This document shows, piece after piece, positions 43,234 to 53,455 of a stretch of DNA of 64,000 nt. A program made the translations under genes and the position numbers. The stretch spans positions 248,001 to 312,000 of the forward strand of contig RQOL01000636.1 in NCBI GenBank assembly GCA_013076295.1, in the 5' to 3' direction. Source of the stretch: Sanderia malayensis (taxonomy: Eukaryota; Cnidaria; Scyphozoa; Semaeostomeae; Pelagiidae). How positions within the stretch are numbered: the first letter of the stretch is position 1; every line of letters begins with the position of its first letter. The notes under the pieces were generated by a model. It saw only the letters and a list, made by a program, of their open reading frames with translations, searched no databases and had not been told where the DNA came from.

Positions 43234-43728
43234 TTAATTTGCTTGTTTAAAGCGGGTGAATGAAAGCGGTTCCTGCTCATCGGGTGGAAATATTTCTTCA
43301 ACTTCAACATCAGGAATCTCGTCTTCCGTCTGGTTGCATGTAGGAACATCCAAATCGTCATCGTCATCATCCCACATTTCAGCTGGCAATATGTTAAGAT
43401 GGTTCTGTGTTTTTGGCGTGTTTATTCGGAGCGTCTTCCAATCGATGGGCGGTGGTTTCTTGATCTCTGGTTCTTTGGCGTTGTTGTCAGTAAACCAATA
43501 TGGGAATGTGAGTGTGCTGTATCCCATTTGCTTCACTTCATTTACGAGTCGTTCACGTAAATGTCTAAATTTCATCTTTAAACTGTTATCATTTGCCCAT
43601 AAAATGTGGAACACTGGATTGTTGTTAATCCATTTTGCTGTTTGATCGGTCTTTTTTCCTTCGTAGATGCACATCAACCAAAAAGGTTGAGGTATACTAC
43701 GAATGGTAGTGTACGTGAAAGTGTCCAT
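43234..43728 (-). CDS. Unknown ORF with acidic C-terminus
   Basis: The only clear minus-strand gene of the block: 164 codons, start MDTFTYTTIRSIPQPFWLMC, middle HILWANDNSLKMKFRHLRER, then WDDDDDDLDVP and a Glu/Asp/Pro-rich end. I do not recognise the family. Its 5' end and upstream region lie in a 251-bp tandem duplication, and the second copy preserves only the first dozen codons (near 43979). The acidic tail could be an activation or binding region. Confidence 0.5.
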   Translation of the reverse strand: MDTFTYTTIRSIPQPFWLMCIYEGKKTDQTAKWINNNPVFHILWANDNSLKMKFRHLRERLVNEVKQMGYSTLTFPYWFTDNNAKEPEIKKPPPIDWKTLRINTPKTQNHLNILPAEMWDDDDDDLDVPTCNQTEDEIPDVEVEEIFPPDEQEPLSFTRFKQAN

Positions 43729-44184
43729 GTTGAAGAAAAATTGGAATTGAATGTTGAAGTAAAATGTAAGTGCATTTCATCGATATAAAGCGCTTAAACT
43801 AGTTTTGATGAATAGGAATCAAAGTCTAACTGCTTGGGAATGTGGACGCGATTATATGATTGGACAAAATGATGATTTGATGGATGGTACGATGGGGAAT
43901 GAAATATGATTGGATAGAAGATAACTATTGTTGAAGGTTGAGGTATACTATGAATGGTAGTGCACGTGAAAGTGTGCATGTTGAAGAAAAATTGGAATTG
44001 AATGTTGAAGTAAAGTGTAAGTGCATTTCATCGATATGAACTGGTCAAACTAGTTTTGATGAATAGGAATCAAAGTCTAAATGGTTGGGAATGTGGACGC
44101 AATTATATGATTGGACAAAATGATGATTTGATGGATGGTGCGATGGGGGATGAAATATGATTGGATGGAAGATAACTATTGTTG
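43683..44184. repeat. 251-bp tandem duplication (divergent promoter region)
   Basis: AAGGTTGAGGTATACTACGA at 43683 recurs as AAGGTTGAGGTATACTATGA at 43934, and the match continues to about 44184 with about 10 percent differences. The unit includes the first codons of the minus-strand ORF, a CATTTCATCGATAT block and the sequence leading into the plus-strand gene at 44207, so each copy may carry a divergent control region. Confidence 0.85.
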
Positions 44185-44206
44185 TCACGAGTTAAATAAC
44201 TGGGAA

Positions 44207-45279
44207 ATGGCAAATTTTGTACAAACGATTTCTAAAACTGAAGAAAGAGAAGAAGAAGAAAGAAAAAAAAGAGCTGAAAATGGTGTATACAAGAAAACAA
44301 CGCAAGCTGCAAGAAGTTGTGCAGGAGAAGGTATGTTAGACATTACAAAATTTACAGCTAAAGTTAAGAGAACCGTATGTGTTCTTGCACCGTTTTCAAT
44401 TAAAGGAGTTGTGAGAGAAACACTCGACGAACTCAATCCTCGTGAGATTTCGTATGAATTATCAACATCTCTGTTAACCTATTCAGTAGGTTTTACGTCA
44501 TTTACAGATAGATTTCTGAATGTTATATTTAGTTTAGAGGAGGGAGAGATGTATTCCATCTTGAGAATTTGAGATGCAGTAAATGAGATCCGTCTTTGTA
44601 ATATGTATGTAAAGCATTTAATTGGTGGAATTAAGAAACGCATTAATTTAGATCGAATTACTTTGAATTTAATTAAAATCATGTTCCCAACAAATGCACA
44701 GTTAAGTAATATGAAGCATTTTTATGCTAATACTGACTTTAATGTCAAAAGTATTAACTTACCCGCTAAAACTGGATTGAAGCGAGATTTGGATGATGAT
44801 GAAGATGTTGTTGAAAAAAAGGAGACAAAGAAGGTTAAATATGAGGATAAAAAAGGAAAACCTCATGATCCGAGGAAAGAAAAAGGGGCGAGGAAAAAGG
44901 ATATTCCTCCAAAACCAGCAGTTGCAAAAGCAACTGCTACAGAGGTTAAACCTGTGAAAAAGGTTGAAGAGTTGCCAAAATCAGTTCCCACCATAAATGA
45001 ATTAATGGGGGAAACTGAAGAAATGATGCAAGCAACATCATCAATTTTAAACCTTGATGAGGAATCGATCTTTGATGATATTTTGGATAATGATTTTATG
45101 AACGATTGTGACAATGAGCCACCGAAAAAAACACACAGGCGGATAGCCCAAAAAGGTGTTCCTGGAACTGGCTGGGACGCGGTAAGCATCACTCCTTTAG
45201 CAATATGGTGAAGGAGCAGCGAGAGAAGCATAGGATTCCAGGTTTATCAGATTCATCCTCCTCTTCAGAAGAGGAATAA
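44207..45279 (+). pseudogene. Viral-type protein, paralog 1 (stop and shift)
   Basis: Best start ATG 44207 (MANFVQTISKTEER). Shared with paralog 2 (45503): a DITKFTAKVKRTVCVLAPF block versus NEFSAREKQTICLVLPF, a YSVGFTSFTDRFLNVIFSLE block versus YQLGFQTFVSKFMLLIFEKE, and LSNMKHFYANTDF versus LSKMKYFFQNTDF. An in-frame TGA at 44570-44572 divides it, and near 45165-45185 the frame shifts into a Ser/Glu-rich end (SDSSSSSEEE) that stops at 45279. A Lys-rich and then acidic C-terminal tail is unique to this copy. No known function. Confidence 0.6.
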
Positions 45280-45502
45280 AAAACATTGATAGAAATGAAC
45301 GTTATGCATTATGATTTTTTTTATATGTAGTAGACATCATTCATTATAATTATATATTACGTAGTAAAGATGTTTTGTCTTGTTTTTTTTTTATTTTGTG
45401 TTCTGTAGAAAAGAAAGAAAATGAAAAAACATATGAGAAAAAGAATATTTAATCAGATGAAAGTGAACAAATAATTAATTGTATGTAAGAGAATAATTCA
45501 AA

Positions 45503-46306
45503 ATGCCATCGATAAAAAAACTTACGCAAGACACCAGAAGTTTTGAAAATGAAGGATTAATAAATTTGAATGAATTTTCAGCTAGAGAAAAACAAACGAT
45601 TTGTCTTGTGCTCCCGTTTGATTTTGCAAAATGTGCGTTGGAAATTTTGAACTGTGAAAGTAAGAAAAAAGTGAAAATTCAAACGAGTGAATCATATTTG
45701 AAATATCAATTAGGTTTCCAAACATTTGTTAGTAAATTTATGTTGCTTATCTTTGAAAAGGAATATAATGAGTTGCGAGAAATTCTAGCATTAGAAACAA
45801 TGATAAATTTAAAGGATATGGTGAATAATTATGAAACATATTTGAGAGAAAAATTGTCACATAATATAGATACAATTGGAATGTTTTGTACAAAAGTATT
45901 GTTTCGAACCAATAATCAGTTATCAAAAATGAAATATTTCTTTCAAAATACAGATTTTGAGGTTGTAGAAACAGATGATTTATTAAAAAGAGAACATAAT
46001 GTTCGTTATTTTGAGAATGAATTGATGGAAAATGTAAAACAAGTAGAAAGAGAAATTAATAAGCGTGAAGAAGTGGATTCTAAAAAGGAATTGATGGAAT
46101 TATTAATTATTTGTAATGCAAATATAGGAGTAGCAAATAACCAATTGATTGACGATAAAGAGGAGGTTGTAAATTATAAGTTAGAAGACAAAATGAAAGA
46201 TATTTCATTACTTATTCGAAAAAATTATACACCGAAAGAGATTAATCGAATTACACATGTGGTAAATGAAATAATTTATGCAGAAAAAAAAGCTGACAGA
46301 CAATAA
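45503..46306 (+). CDS. Viral-type protein, paralog 2
   Basis: An intact 267-codon frame, MPSIKKLTQDTRSFENEGLI at the start. Homologous by eye to 44207-45279 in its first 160 residues, with a different C-terminal helix-rich half (ELMENVKQVEREINKREE, YTPKEINRITHVVNEI). Tandem paralogs suggest a structural or regulatory protein used in two versions. I do not recognise either from a named family. Confidence 0.65.
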   Translation: MPSIKKLTQDTRSFENEGLINLNEFSAREKQTICLVLPFDFAKCALEILNCESKKKVKIQTSESYLKYQLGFQTFVSKFMLLIFEKEYNELREILALETMINLKDMVNNYETYLREKLSHNIDTIGMFCTKVLFRTNNQLSKMKYFFQNTDFEVVETDDLLKREHNVRYFENELMENVKQVEREINKREEVDSKKELMELLIICNANIGVANNQLIDDKEEVVNYKLEDKMKDISLLIRKNYTPKEINRITHVVNEIIYAEKKADRQ

Positions 46307-46502
46307 TTGATGATTTATTTCAAAAAAAGGAAAAAACGAAAATGTGTGATGAATGTTTTTAGATGATTTGGATGAATACAGACAACGTTAACTTTTGATG
46401 ATCTAGATACAATTAATGATGATGTGGACTATATGTATGATTTTGAAGAAAAGTCAATTTAAGTGATATAATATATTATATAATGATTGGTAGAAGTTGC
46501 GG

Positions 46503-46646
46503 ATGATAAAAATGTTGAAACGGAAAATAGATGATATCTATTATATATCAGATGATGATGATGGAAATGAACAAAATGATATTGGTGATGGGAAGTATAA
46601 TGATGTATTATTAGCAACAAAAAAGGAAAGGAGCATTCACAATTAA
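46503..46646 (+). CDS. Small acidic ORF overlapping the ATPase start
   Basis: 47 codons, MIKMLKRKIDDIYYISDDDD then a short variable part. Its stop TAA (46644-46646) overlaps the ATPase start as TAATG, an arrangement consistent with linked translation in compact viral genomes. It could also be a displaced N-terminal piece. Confidence 0.35.
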   Translation: MIKMLKRKIDDIYYISDDDDGNEQNDIGDGKYNDVLLATKKERSIHN

Positions 46647-47353
46647 TGAAAATGATAATGCTAGAAAAGTATTATGCAGAAGTAAATAGGATTTTGAATG
46701 AAGAACCAAATATATTTGACATTACGTTAAAAAATCCATTTACGTTATTACTTACTGGTAAATCAGGTTGTGGAAAAACATTTTGGTTAATGAAGTTATT
46801 AAGTAAATGGAAAACGGTGACGAATGATCATAAAGGAAAATTGTTAAAAAATATTTTATGGTTTTATGGAATTGAACAAAAAGAACTGTTTGATAAATTG
46901 AAAAATGAATTTGGTGAAAACCATATTGAATTTATAAAAGGTTTGAACAAAGAGAAATTATAACAAGCAGAAAATGGAATAATAGTATTAGACGATTTGA
47001 TGAGTGAAATGTGAAATGATACAGATGTAGCACAATTATTTACAAAGTGTTCACATCATAAAACAGTAACTGTTTTTATTTTATGGCAAACTCCTTTTCC
47101 ACAAGGAAAAACAACTAAAGAAATTGCAACAAATGTTGATTATCAAGTGGTGTTTAACAATGAAAGACAAAAATTCAAAAATATTTTGATAATAATGAAG
47201 AGTCTTATCCGAATGTGCTCATGAATTTCAAATCTGGTGGCGAAAAAAAGATAAATTATTTGACAAATTTTTTAAGTGATGATAAAAAAAACCTTGTCAA
47301 GAATTATAAATTGGAAAATTTTAGTTATTTTCAACCTTTTCAGAGGGGTTGAC
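46646..47353 (+). pseudogene. FtsK/HerA-type packaging ATPase, broken
   Basis: Begins MKMIMLEKYYAEV. Walker A LLTGKSGCGKT lies at about residues 36-46 and Walker B IIVLDDLM at about 110. Then VFILWQTPFPQG and the sensor-like region NVDYQVVFNN. The order fits A32-like genome-packaging ATPases of Maverick/adintovirus-type elements. Three lesions are visible: in-frame TAA at 46961-46963, in-frame TGA near 47011, and a frameshift near 47170, after which the last about 60 codons read in another frame to 47353. Not functional as it stands. Confidence 0.78.
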
Positions 47354-47482
47354 GCATAATTTTCTATTAATGTTATCTACTTTCATTTGTACAATCTTCC
47401 AATAGAAGAGGATTTGAATTCATGGAGCTAAAAAGAAAAAAAGATACAAATTTTTAAGTAAAGATGAAAAAGAACTATAAAT

Positions 47483-47767
47483 ATGAGGAACATGCAGAAT
47501 TGTTTATTACGTACTGATAATAAAGATAAGAAAACAAGAAAAATGGGGCCTGGTGGTAGCACAATTGCGGCGTATAGTCTTTTTGGAATTGATCATGGGG
47601 CTAAGAAGAAAAAACGTCACTTTTTAAGAATGTTAGGATTGAAAGGGAAACGAGCAAAAACATTTAGTGATGTGACTGGTTTTGGGTATTCTAAGTTAAA
47701 TAAAAATGTAAGAAGAAAGAAAAAGATGTTGAAAAAGAGAAAACTAAGGAAAATATATGTTATATAA
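47483..47767 (+). CDS. Small basic ORF
   Basis: 94 codons, with GPGGSTIAAYSLFGIDHGAK, a KKKKRHFLRMLGLKGKRAK stretch and a very basic C-terminus (RRKKKMLKKRKLRK). It may be a DNA-binding core or minor virion protein, judged only by charge and position after the ATPase. Confidence 0.5.
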   Translation: MRNMQNCLLRTDNKDKKTRKMGPGGSTIAAYSLFGIDHGAKKKKRHFLRMLGLKGKRAKTFSDVTGFGYSKLNKNVRRKKKMLKKRKLRKIYVI

Positions 47768-47801
47768 ATCATTTTTATTGTGAAAAATATTCTTAAACCA
47801 A

Positions 47802-48050
47802 ATGGGAGGTGTTGCAGGTAGATTAGCTGCTAGAGGAATTACACGAGTAGCTGTAAAGACAGCTGCAAAAGCATTAGCTAAAAGAGCAGCAATTGAAGCG
47901 GGAAAAGGTGCTTTACAAGCTGGTGGTAGTGCTGCAGTGGATGCTTTATTAAAAGGACGTGGGAGAGTTAGCAAAAAGATAGTGTTAAGAGGGATTCGAA
48001 AGGGAAAAAACGTAAAAAGAGTAATAAGAAAAAGGAGAAAAAGGAAATAA
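47802..48050 (+). CDS. Small Ala/Gly-rich basic ORF
   Basis: 82 codons: MGGVAGRLAARGITRVAVKT, an Ala-rich amphipathic segment (AAKALAKRAAIEAGKGAL) and a RKRRKRK end. The hydrophobic-plus-basic design resembles small core or membrane-active virion proteins of adenovirus-like lineages, but there is no specific match. Reading frame intact. Confidence 0.5.
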   Translation: MGGVAGRLAARGITRVAVKTAAKALAKRAAIEAGKGALQAGGSAAVDALLKGRGRVSKKIVLRGIRKGKNVKRVIRKRRKRK

Positions 48051-48106
48051 TAGTAGAAAATCACATATAAAATAGACACGAGAAAGAAAAAGGGAAAGAA
48101 ATAACA

Positions 48107-48319
48107 ATGAAGTTTTTTAGAGCAACACGTTTATTCGGAAAACACTCAACATATAATAGAAAAAAGAAAACCGGTCCGTCTAGAAAATGAGTTGGTAATG
48201 GAAAAATTGTAATGAAACCCGTTTCACAACTTGCACGTCATTTAGCCCGAACTGCTGTTGTCCCTGGAAGTGGTGTGACGGTAATTCAACGAAATGGTCG
48301 CGTTGTGTTGAGAAAATAA
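48107..48319 (+). pseudogene. Small basic ORF with in-frame TGA
   Basis: From the ATG at 48107: MKFFRATRLFGKHSTYNRKK, then TGA at 48188-48190, continuing in frame with VMKPVSQLARHLARTAVVPG, GVTVIQRNGRVVLRK to 48319. The two sides look like one small basic protein of 70 codons with a single nonsense change. Confidence 0.4.
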
Positions 48320-48402
48320 ATTAATAGAAATGTAGAATTTTGAAAAAAAAAACAGTTGATTAAAAGTATATAAAATAATGACATAAAACAAGGGTAGTAA
48401 TC

Positions 48403-48714
48403 ATGGAGCATTTACGACATTTTACCATTAAAGTTGGTGACAAATCGGTAGCTGACGCTTTTTATCAAGAATTGCAAAAAACAGCATCAAGAGATTCAAT
48501 TTTGAAAATAATATTTATTGAAAGTTCATTTTGTTTAGGTAAAAAGGTAGTGTTAGACATTACAACAGACGATACTAAATTTTTAAATAATACTCGCGGT
48601 GATATTGAAAAGTGGTTTTCAAATGCTCTTTGTCTTAGAAGAGAATTGATTTATGAAATTGAAGAGATAGCAGATATACTATATTCAAAACCAGAATTTC
48701 AAAAGGGTATATAA
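48403..48714 (+). CDS. Unknown small ORF
   Basis: 103 codons, MEHLRHFTIKVGDKSVADAF at the start and FLNNTRGDIEKWFSNALCLR in the middle. No recognised domain. A TATATAAAAT stretch lies about 35 bp upstream. Frame intact, same strand and spacing as its neighbours. Confidence 0.5.
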   Translation: MEHLRHFTIKVGDKSVADAFYQELQKTASRDSILKIIFIESSFCLGKKVVLDITTDDTKFLNNTRGDIEKWFSNALCLRRELIYEIEEIADILYSKPEFQKGI

Positions 48715-48717
48715 AAT

Positions 48718-48931
48718 ATGCTTCAGTTTTCTCCATTGAACGCGCCATCATAAAAAAAATCCAAGAAAAAGCGAAAAAGAAATATCAACATAAACTTAGA
48801 TCATTTCAAATTATCAGTAGAAAAATTGGACCAATTCCTAATAGTAAATATCATCATAAACCATACGGAAAGTGTCATTCGCGAATTAGACGAATGTTGC
48901 GAAGGCAAAAAAGAAAAAGGTGAAAAGGTGA
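48718..48931 (+). other. Possible broken small basic ORF
   Basis: The ATG at 48718 opens only 11 codons, but the next frame encodes a basic peptide (KYQHKLRSFQIISRKIGPIP, then RRMLRRQKRKR), and another frame is also open. It may be a frameshifted small basic gene; weak support. Confidence 0.25.
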
Positions 48932-48994
48932 AAACATGAATGGGAGAATATGACAGCTGTCAATCAATCAATCAATCAAATATAGCAATCAAAA

Positions 48995-49003
48995 TATATA
49001 AAA
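48995..49003 (+). promoter_or_regulatory. TATA-box-like element
   Basis: TATATAAAAGGGG stands about 80 bp before the ATG at 49076 and after a TCAA-rich run, a good match to a eukaryotic TATA box for the following gene. Inferred. Confidence 0.5.
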
Positions 49004-49075
49004 GGGGAGACTTGTAGAGTAAGATTCATTCGCTGTGAAGAACAAGAACAAGTAAAGTCAAATCAAGAATAAGAA

Positions 49076-50132
49076 ATGGCTTTTAATTCATATAACACAG
49101 AAGCTGAAAAATCGGTTGAATTGTGTTCGCGAACTCTTTTAAGTAGTTCGTTTGATGAAAATGGCCACGGACGAATTTTAGAGATCGTCGTGGTCAAGAA
49201 AAAGGATCAATTCCACGATGGATCAACAAAAGATATGATCCTTCAAGAACAGGGAATTGTTCTAAAAAAAGGAAGCAAGTTTGCTCCTGATACATTTGAT
49301 AAGGAATCGCATAAGGATTTTATAAATGATTTGGGTAGATTGAAGGAATTTGGGTTTACGAAGAGTAAGCTAAAGAAGTTCTTTGCTGCTTGCAATAAAG
49401 AACGGGCTGAGGTAGCAAGTTTTTCTCTTGATTATGAAAATCAAGAGAAACTGACATATGGATTACAAATAATGGCTTCTAAAGGTTATAAAGTGGGAAG
49501 CCAACTTGCATTGGTACCGTTAACACGAGAATTTTCACTACCAGATGGTGGAAAATATCAAGATGAGTTGTTAATTCAATTGATTTTGGATGATACTATG
49601 AGAGTGTCAATGCAGATGATGTTACAAAGGAAAAATGTAACAACAAAAACTACTAATCCAAACAGAAGTGTTTTATTGAAGCCTAAAGATGTGGCTAAAT
49701 TATCTAAATTATATGATCTAATATTTGTTAAAAATGATGGACAGTGGTTGTCTGATAATTTCCCTACATTGTATGGGGACTTAGCTCCAGTTCTGATTGA
49801 TCAAGACGGCAAAAGAATTCCGTATGTTCCAAAAACAGCAAGAGATGTAAACGAGTGGACGTTCTACAGAACAATCTACAGAAGACATGTCACCAGCCGA
49901 AATCGCAGCTATAATTTGTTCAAGCAAATCAAAAGCACCCGTAAAAACAAAGAAACGAGTAAAGGTGGCAGATAAAGTAGCTGCGGATTCAACCCAGACA
50001 GATGGTAAAAATAAGAAGAGAAAAAGACAAATAGTCTCTAGCGACTCTGAAGATGAAGAAGTGAGTAAAAAGAGAAACAATTCTCCAACGTTGATAGCAG
50101 ATGACTATTTGGAAGATTCACAAGCATGGTGA
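49076..50132 (+). pseudogene. Unknown viral-type protein, probable frameshift
   Basis: ATG 49076, MAFNSYNTEAEKSVELCSRT. The frame is open to 49975 (299 codons), but past about 49850 the composition changes. An overlapping frame from there encodes DMSPAEIAAIICSSKSKAPV, a basic KKRKRQIVSSDSEDEE stretch and a plausible end at 50132. A shift near 49850 would give one protein of about 350 residues with a nuclear-signal-like tail. There is no jelly-roll or other fold signature I can point to. It has its own TATA-like box. Confidence 0.5.
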
Positions 50133-50343
50133 AAATAAAAACTTTTTTACATGAGTGTTTATTATATTTTAAAGTTGATATATAGTTAGATAGAACATGT
50201 AATTATATCAATGATATGATTATGATGATTGAATGGTAACAAATGGATATTTTTTTGATTGACACCCTTCAATAATCATAGTTGGAAATGAAAAAGATAT
50301 AAATGTATAGAACCATACATAAGTAAATCATTTGCACGCAACA

Positions 50344-52548
50344 ATGACGTTTAAAGGAGTAAAAAGACAGTATTTGGAGAAACGAAATGATTTACTCATC
50401 AAAAATAGAGAAATTAAGAAAAGGATTTCCTATATTAAAAAAACCTTAATAGAAAAAGGTAAAATTTTACGAGCAGTGTATTTTGCGATATTGCAAAATA
50501 AAAAGGATTATGATTTTTGTAAATTATATGATGAGATTGATGAACATCAGAAACGTTTGATTAGGCATTTAAAGAAAAAGCATGGCATTATGGATGATAA
50601 TGCAAGCTCTATGCGTAATGCAAAAAAGGTAAAAATGGTTACAACACTGCGTAATACAAAGAAGGTGAAAAAGAATTCAACATCATCACCTAAACATACT
50701 AAGAAAAAGAAATCACAATGTGATATATGCAACAAAACATTTAAGAATAAACGAGCGTTAGAAAACCATAAGTTTATTAATCATGAAAAGGCTTTCAATT
50801 GTATTCGATGTGGACTGGTTTTTGATGATATGGCGAGTTTATCTGATCATTTACATGATCATAATCATAATAATTCTAATAAGAAACAAATGCATTTTGC
50901 ATGTGATTATTGTGATGCAAAGCATTTTTTAACGACTACACAATTGCAACGGCACAGGATTGCGGTACATAAGGAGTTAAATATTACAGCTCATCATTTC
51001 CCTTCAATGGCACATGTGGGGTGTTTTTGGAATGATTGTGTATATGCACATCAACCATGGGAAACAGATGTTGATACAGCTGGTAACCCATTTATGGGGC
51101 AAGATAAGCAAATGTTAATAGAGTATTATAAAACACATATGCCCTACAATGCACCTCATTGTTACTCACAATTAAGCAATCGCTCTTTTATAAAATTTAA
51201 TTTTCATCTATTAGCAAATGAAGATTTGAGTCAACAAATTAAACATTACCTGCAACAGGTTTATGCAGAGGTTATAGATGACCTGCCAACAAGGTTTATA
51301 ATATCACTCGGGTTTCTTTTGCAAAATAAATATACAGATGCATTACGGTATTGGTATGTATCTGATTATAATTTGATGTCTAATCAAGATGAGGAAAATA
51401 GTAATATACAATTTAACGAGTTTATGGTGCATTCAAAAGAGGATTTGAAATGAGAAACGAAGAAAATAACATCAATTCCCTTTATTGATATTATTAAGAA
51501 GAATTTCCAGGATAGTAGCTGGGGGTTAGTTCGTGCTACGAATATGCATGTGTCAGTAGTAAATATTGGTAATGAGGATTTTACAATTGGAAAAGCTGCC
51601 AATGAAGAGTTACAATTACCAGATTGTATAAAAAAATCTAATGCTATCGACATTAACTTTCCAATTGATGATAGACATATACCAACAAGTAATGCTGCTT
51701 GTTTTTTTATCGCTCTTTGGAATGCTCTCTTACAATATAAATCTGAAGAGGAGGTAGAAACGATAGATGAAATGATTACTAAGTATTGCAAATTTGCAGA
51801 ACTTGAGGATTTTTACGGATTTCATTTAGAACATACAGTGCATATGGAATGGGTGTATGGAGTTAAAATCTCTTTGTATACACCTGTGTTTAAATTTGAA
51901 GAAGATAAGATTGGAGATAAAGAATTATCCAATATTACAGGGTTGATTGGTGTAAAGAAAGTATATACATCTCATTTAAAGTACAAGAGTTGTATAAAAT
52001 TAGATTTATTATATTACAAGGAGCATCTGTGCACAATAAAAAACATCAAATCCTTTACAAATAAATATATCTGTAATGAATGTAGTATGGTGTATAAACA
52101 TTCATCAAGTTTAGTTCGGCATCAAAAGACATGTATTTTAAACAAACGAACACAACGCAAATATAAAGAAGGCTTAATAGAACGCCACCAACCACTCTTA
52201 ACGAAAGTGAAAAAGGCGTTTGGTTTGTCAAAGGAATATACCTTTCAAAATAAAGACGAGAAATCAGATTTCTTTTATGATAAAGATACAGTTGTGTTTG
52301 ATTTCGAAAGTTTAAATATCAAACAAACTTTAAATGAATCGGATGTATTTTATGGAAAAGAATACATATTTGGTGATGATGGATTGATAGATGATGAGTT
52401 TTTTGATAAAGAGAATGAAGACTGTTATAATTGCTACAATGATAATGGTGATATTGTTTCACATAGAGAATATGTGCAGAATTTGTTAATTGAAGAAGGT
52501 GAACAAAGTGAGGATTTCTTTCGGGGTGCAAATATGAGATTTGATTGA
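50344..52548 (+). pseudogene. polB: Type-B DNA polymerase, N-terminal part, broken
   Basis: ATG 50344. Three C2H2 fingers lie between residues about 125 and 215 (CDICNKTF...HKFINH; CIRCGLVF...H; CDYCDAKH...H). A NAACFFIALWNALL segment (about 450) recalls the OTU-like Cys motif in some metazoan Polinton polymerases. A fourth finger CNECSMVYKHSSSLVRH lies near 575, and the Exo I motif VVFDFESL near 653. An in-frame TGA is at 51451-51453. The frame ends at 52548, and a different frame stays polymerase-like for about 25 codons before foreign repeats begin near 52625. Family: protein-primed PolB of Maverick/adintovirus elements. The downstream Exo II-like segment is at 61610-62045. Confidence 0.72.
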
Positions 52549-52643
52549 GGTTTTTGTAAAGCACCTAATACATTTAGGTGAGAAGAAATGTATTAGATCA
52601 TTTCACAAATATCAAAAGATATTTGTACGGTGGCCCACAAGTG

Positions 52644-52797
52644 TCACGGCAAAACTTCATTTCTCACGGCAAAGCTTCATTTCTCACGGCAAAACTTTCT
52701 TTCTCACGGCAAAACTTTCTTTCTCACTGCAAAACTCTTTTTCTCACGGCAAAACTCTTTTTCTCGCGGCAAAACTCTCTTTTTCGCGGCAGAACTT
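52644..52797 (+). repeat. 20-bp tandem repeat (CACGGCAAAACT), eight copies
   Basis: The unit TCACGGCAAAACTTTCTTTC is repeated about eight times with small changes (TCGCGG and CTCTTTT variants). Just before it, GTACGGTGGCCCACAAGTG (52625-52643) looks like a transposon end. Subterminal arrays of this kind usually bind a transposase. The array marks the left edge of the material inserted in the polymerase gene. Confidence 0.88.
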
Positions 52798-53455
52798 GAG
52801 CAATGTGCGAGCACGAGAAATTTGCGTCTACAGCGGATGGATAGTCGATGCGAGTGAAAATGGAGCACAGTGTAGAAAAGGATTGAAGTGGTGGAGACCA
52901 TGTTGTGTAAGTGTTGCTATTGCTTCAAATTTTTATTCATCATTTGTGTAGAGGGACAGAAATGCCAGCAATACGTAAGCTAACACAATCAAATTTATTC
53001 TTTCTAAAATTGCGCAGCAAATTTAGGCCATTTAGGTTTCTGCCCCACTCCATGTTTTCTCAATGGATCACACGACTTTGCTTTCTTTTGATAAAGAAAA
53101 TATCTTCACATTGAATGGATTTCCTACATCGTGTTGATTTGTCTATATTGAATGCTTTTCAAAATATATGCTCTAAAATTTAAGTCAAGTTTCTGCTTGT
53201 TTTTTCATGTCACACATCAGGTCTGTTTGTGTTGAGTTGATAAAGAGATACTTTGGAAACAGGACAGTGTCAGGACAAACATTATGCCAGGATAAACATT
53301 ACTCCAAAATTTAAGTTTGACTTCCACCCAAATATCCACCAAAAAAGGCACATCCCATATTGTAGATAAGTTACCCAAAGGTTTATTAGGGATTTGAAGG
53401 ATAATTTTGACTTGACAAGTTTTTCACAAATTATTTTGTTCACAGGTATTGCAGC

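Larger units (their letters stand above)
41003..52560 (+). mobile_element. Maverick/adintovirus-like endogenous DNA virus block
   Basis: Starts AGTAGTATAGGGAGGC, directly joined to the gypsy reverse transcriptase. Polinton ends typically begin with AG, but no opposed repeat is found in the window, so the right end is lost or outside. The block has about 14 closely spaced, intron-poor, AT-rich ORFs, nearly all on the plus strand, with TATA-like boxes in front of some. Hallmarks seen are a packaging-type ATPase (46646) and a type-B DNA polymerase with N-terminal C2H2 fingers (50344). A major capsid protein, penton, cysteine protease and retroviral-type integrase are not seen inside it. Several core genes carry stops or shifts, so this is an old integrated copy. 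Confidence 0.72.

Noticed and set aside
43256..43645. Plus-strand Ser/Gly-rich frame opposite the acidic ORF
   Set aside because: It is the antisense shadow of an Asp/Glu-rich stretch; the minus-strand frame is longer and better composed.
44570..51453. In-frame TGA codons as selenocysteine or a changed genetic code in the viral-type block
   Set aside because: TGA (44570, about 47011, 48188, 51451) coexists with an in-frame TAA and frameshifts, and TGA also ends normal-looking frames, so decay explains it better.
52541..52951. A plus-strand frame with repeated SRQNFLSHGKT-like peptides
   Set aside because: The 20-bp repeat array read in three frames gives a 20-residue peptide period; it is a DNA repeat, not a repeat protein.
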